Source: an uncultured Clostridia bacterium (GTDB lineage: Bacteria; Bacillota; Clostridia; Oscillospirales; Acutalibacteraceae). From it: DNA of 7,994 nt. This document shows, piece by piece, positions 6,473 to 7,994 of the stretch. The stretch covers positions 1 through 7,994 of the forward strand of contig CAMOTT010000089.1 in NCBI GenBank assembly GCA_946626015.1, written 5' to 3'. Under the pieces are notes generated by a model. That model searched no databases. It saw only the letters and a list, made by a program, of their open reading frames with translations, and was not told the origin of the DNA. Position 1 is the stretch's first letter, and each line of letters starts with the position of its first letter. The position numbers and the translations under genes are program-made.

Positions 6473-7994
6473 GTGAATTACCAGATCAACAGAGTAAACT
6501 ACCGGAATTTTGATACTTACGAGCTTAACAAGCTCCCTCCCCGCGCCTATTTTATCCCATATACCTCAAGAGCTGTTCTTGACAAAACAGAATTGAGAGA
6601 TGAGAGATATTCATCTGAGCTGGTGGATGTGCTCTCCGGAGAATGGGATTTTAAATATTTCCACGATATATCCGAACTGCCTGACAATATAGACACTGAT
6701 GAGATATCTTTTGACAAAATAAAGGTACCCTCAACCTGGCAGCGGATCGGTTATGAGCATCCAGTATATTTGAATGTCCTTTATGAGTTTGAGGAAAAGG
6801 TTCCCAACCTGCCCGAAAAGCTCTCCGTGGGCGTTTACAGGAAGAGCTTTGAAGTCGATGACCTTGATAAAACCTATTATCTTGAGTTCATGGGCGTTAT
6901 CCCCTGCGTGGATCTTTACGTCAACGGCAGGTTTGTGGGTTACAGCGAGGGCGCTCACAACACAGCCGGTTTTGACATCACAAGCTTTGTAAAGCCCGGC
7001 AAAAACGAGCTTGTTGCCATTGTTCACAAATGGTCTACCGGAACATATCTTGAGGCTCAGGATATGTTCAGAGAAACTGGAATATTCAGGGATGTGCTCC
7101 TGCGCAAGCTGCCCAAGACCCATATTTACGATTACTTTATCAAGCCGACAAAGAACGGCGACAAGTACGATATAGACGCCGAGATAACGGTTATTGATCC
7201 CTCCGCAGAGCACAGCATTGAGCTGTGTATCGAAAAGGACGGCAAACTTATTGCCTCCGCCGTTTGCCCCGCTGACAAAAAGTCCGAGATAAAATTCAAA
7301 GGACTTGACGTTATCGAGTGGAATGCGGAGATACCCACGGTATATCAGGCCTATATCACGTTAAAAGACAAAGAAAAAACCGTTGAAGTCATCCGCAGCA
7401 TAACCGGATTTAAAACCGTCAAAATAGACGGAGATCTCTTCTATTTCAACGATAAACTCATCAAAATAAAGGGCGTCAATCATCATGACTCTAACCCCAT
7501 AAAGGGCTACACAATGAGTTTTGACGACTATGTGAAAGATCTTAAGCTCATGAAGAGCTTAAACGTAAACTCCATAAGAACCTCCCACTATCCCCCCGAC
7601 CCGCACCTGCTTATTCTTGCGGATATTTACGGCTTTTATGTGACAGATGAAGCCGACATAGAGACCCACGGCATCGAGGGCAGCCCCAACAACGATTTCC
7701 ACCTTATCAGCCAGAACCTTGAATGGGCGCCGAGATACCTTGACCGTGTAAAGCGTATGTATTTCAGGGACAGGAACCACCCCTCAATATATATGTGGTC
7801 ACTGGGCAACGAGGCCGGCGGGCACAGATGTCAGGACGTCTGCTACGAGTATCTGCACAAGACGGCTCCCGAGCTGCCGGTGCATTATGAGAGCGTTTAC
7901 CACACCGAAGTCCACGCCTATGACGTTTATTCCAGAATGTACGCAAGTCAGGCTGAAATGGACGAAATAGGCAGAGGTATCGACAAAGATAACA
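6473..7994 (+). CDS. lacZ: Beta-galactosidase, glycoside hydrolase family 2 (LacZ type), N-terminal part (cut by window edge)
   Basis: This is the first 507 residues of a GH2 enzyme that most resembles LacZ beta-galactosidases, which are usually about 1000 residues long. The sugar-binding jelly-roll domain comes first, with STWQRIGYEHPVYLN and VDLYVNGRFVGYSEGAHNTA. An immunoglobulin-like domain follows. The TIM barrel then opens with GVNHHD (334-339), RTSHYPPDP (H372) and DEADIETHG. The acid/base glutamate is E447 in MWSLGNEAGGHR. The nucleophile glutamate lies past the window end, so an active enzyme cannot be confirmed. No signal peptide is seen, so the enzyme is probably cytoplasmic. The start is GTG 6473 with AAAGGA (6458-6463) at 9 nt; the next in-frame ATG is far downstream. 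No promoter or terminator is visible between it and the glycerophosphotransferase, so the two are probably co-transcribed. GH2 specificity can vary, but the ETHG and SLGNE context favours beta-galactosidase. Confidence 0.93.
   Translation, partial: MNYQINRVNYRNFDTYELNKLPPRAYFIPYTSRAVLDKTELRDERYSSELVDVLSGEWDFKYFHDISELPDNIDTDEISFDKIKVPSTWQRIGYEHPVYLNVLYEFEEKVPNLPEKLSVGVYRKSFEVDDLDKTYYLEFMGVIPCVDLYVNGRFVGYSEGAHNTAGFDITSFVKPGKNELVAIVHKWSTGTYLEAQDMFRETGIFRDVLLRKLPKTHIYDYFIKPTKNGDKYDIDAEITVIDPSAEHSIELCIEKDGKLIASAVCPADKKSEIKFKGLDVIEWNAEIPTVYQAYITLKDKEKTVEVIRSITGFKTVKIDGDLFYFNDKLIKIKGVNHHDSNPIKGYTMSFDDYVKDLKLMKSLNVNSIRTSHYPPDPHLLILADIYGFYVTDEADIETHGIEGSPNNDFHLISQNLEWAPRYLDRVKRMYFRDRNHPSIYMWSLGNEAGGHRCQDVCYEYLHKTAPELPVHYESVYHTEVHAYDVYSRMYASQAEMDEIGRGIDKDN

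Noticed and set aside
1..7994. Mobile elements, CRISPR arrays, tRNA or rRNA genes, phage or defence genes
   Set aside because: I saw no transposase or integrase motifs, no spaced direct repeats, no tRNA cloverleaf and no rRNA sequence. All long frames are explained by housekeeping, transport, wall or sugar genes.

Overview
The window looks like ordinary chromosome from a low-to-middle GC Gram-positive bacterium of the class Clostridia, probably a Ruminococcus/Oscillospiraceae-type gut or rumen organism. The reasons are a T-box leader in front of thrS, AAAGGAG-type ribosome binding sites, sigma-A-like promoters, a lipoprotein solute-binding protein and a CDP-glycerol (teichoic-acid type) transferase. 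The taxon is an inference from protein style and was not checked by any search.

Layout, left to right. (1) Positions 1-359, minus strand: the first 119 residues of a phosphoglucomutase/phosphomannomutase-family enzyme, cut by the window edge. (2) Positions 360-769: a divergent intergenic region with one promoter firing left and one firing right. The rightward promoter starts a threonine T-box riboswitch in which Stem I, an ACC specifier codon, the T-box motif with its 7-nt bulge, and competing antiterminator and terminator helices can all be read. (3) Positions 770-2716: thrS, full-length threonyl-tRNA synthetase with TGS, editing, class II catalytic and anticodon-binding domains, closed by a strong terminator. 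(4) Positions 2830-5227: an independently promoted polar amino-acid ABC importer in the order binding lipoprotein, permease, ATPase. A strong hairpin lies between the first two genes, the last two overlap by 17 nt, and a terminator follows. (5) Positions 5262-7994: a second promoter drives a CDP-glycerol glycerophosphotransferase-family gene. Eighteen bases after it a GTG-started family 2 glycoside hydrolase (LacZ type) begins and runs off the right edge after 507 residues, before the catalytic nucleophile.

How the parts work together. thrS is induced when uncharged tRNA-Thr accumulates. The adjacent importer takes up an amino acid, but a terminator and its own promoter separate it from the T-box, so the sequence does not support joint regulation. 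The CDP-glycerol transferase suggests glycerol-phosphate polymer synthesis at the cell surface. Its tight linkage to a beta-galactosidase-like gene is the least expected arrangement here. I did not find a clearly undescribed system; the points worth a second look are architectural: the hairpin and uncertain permease start, the transferase-galactosidase pairing, and the readable T-box switch.
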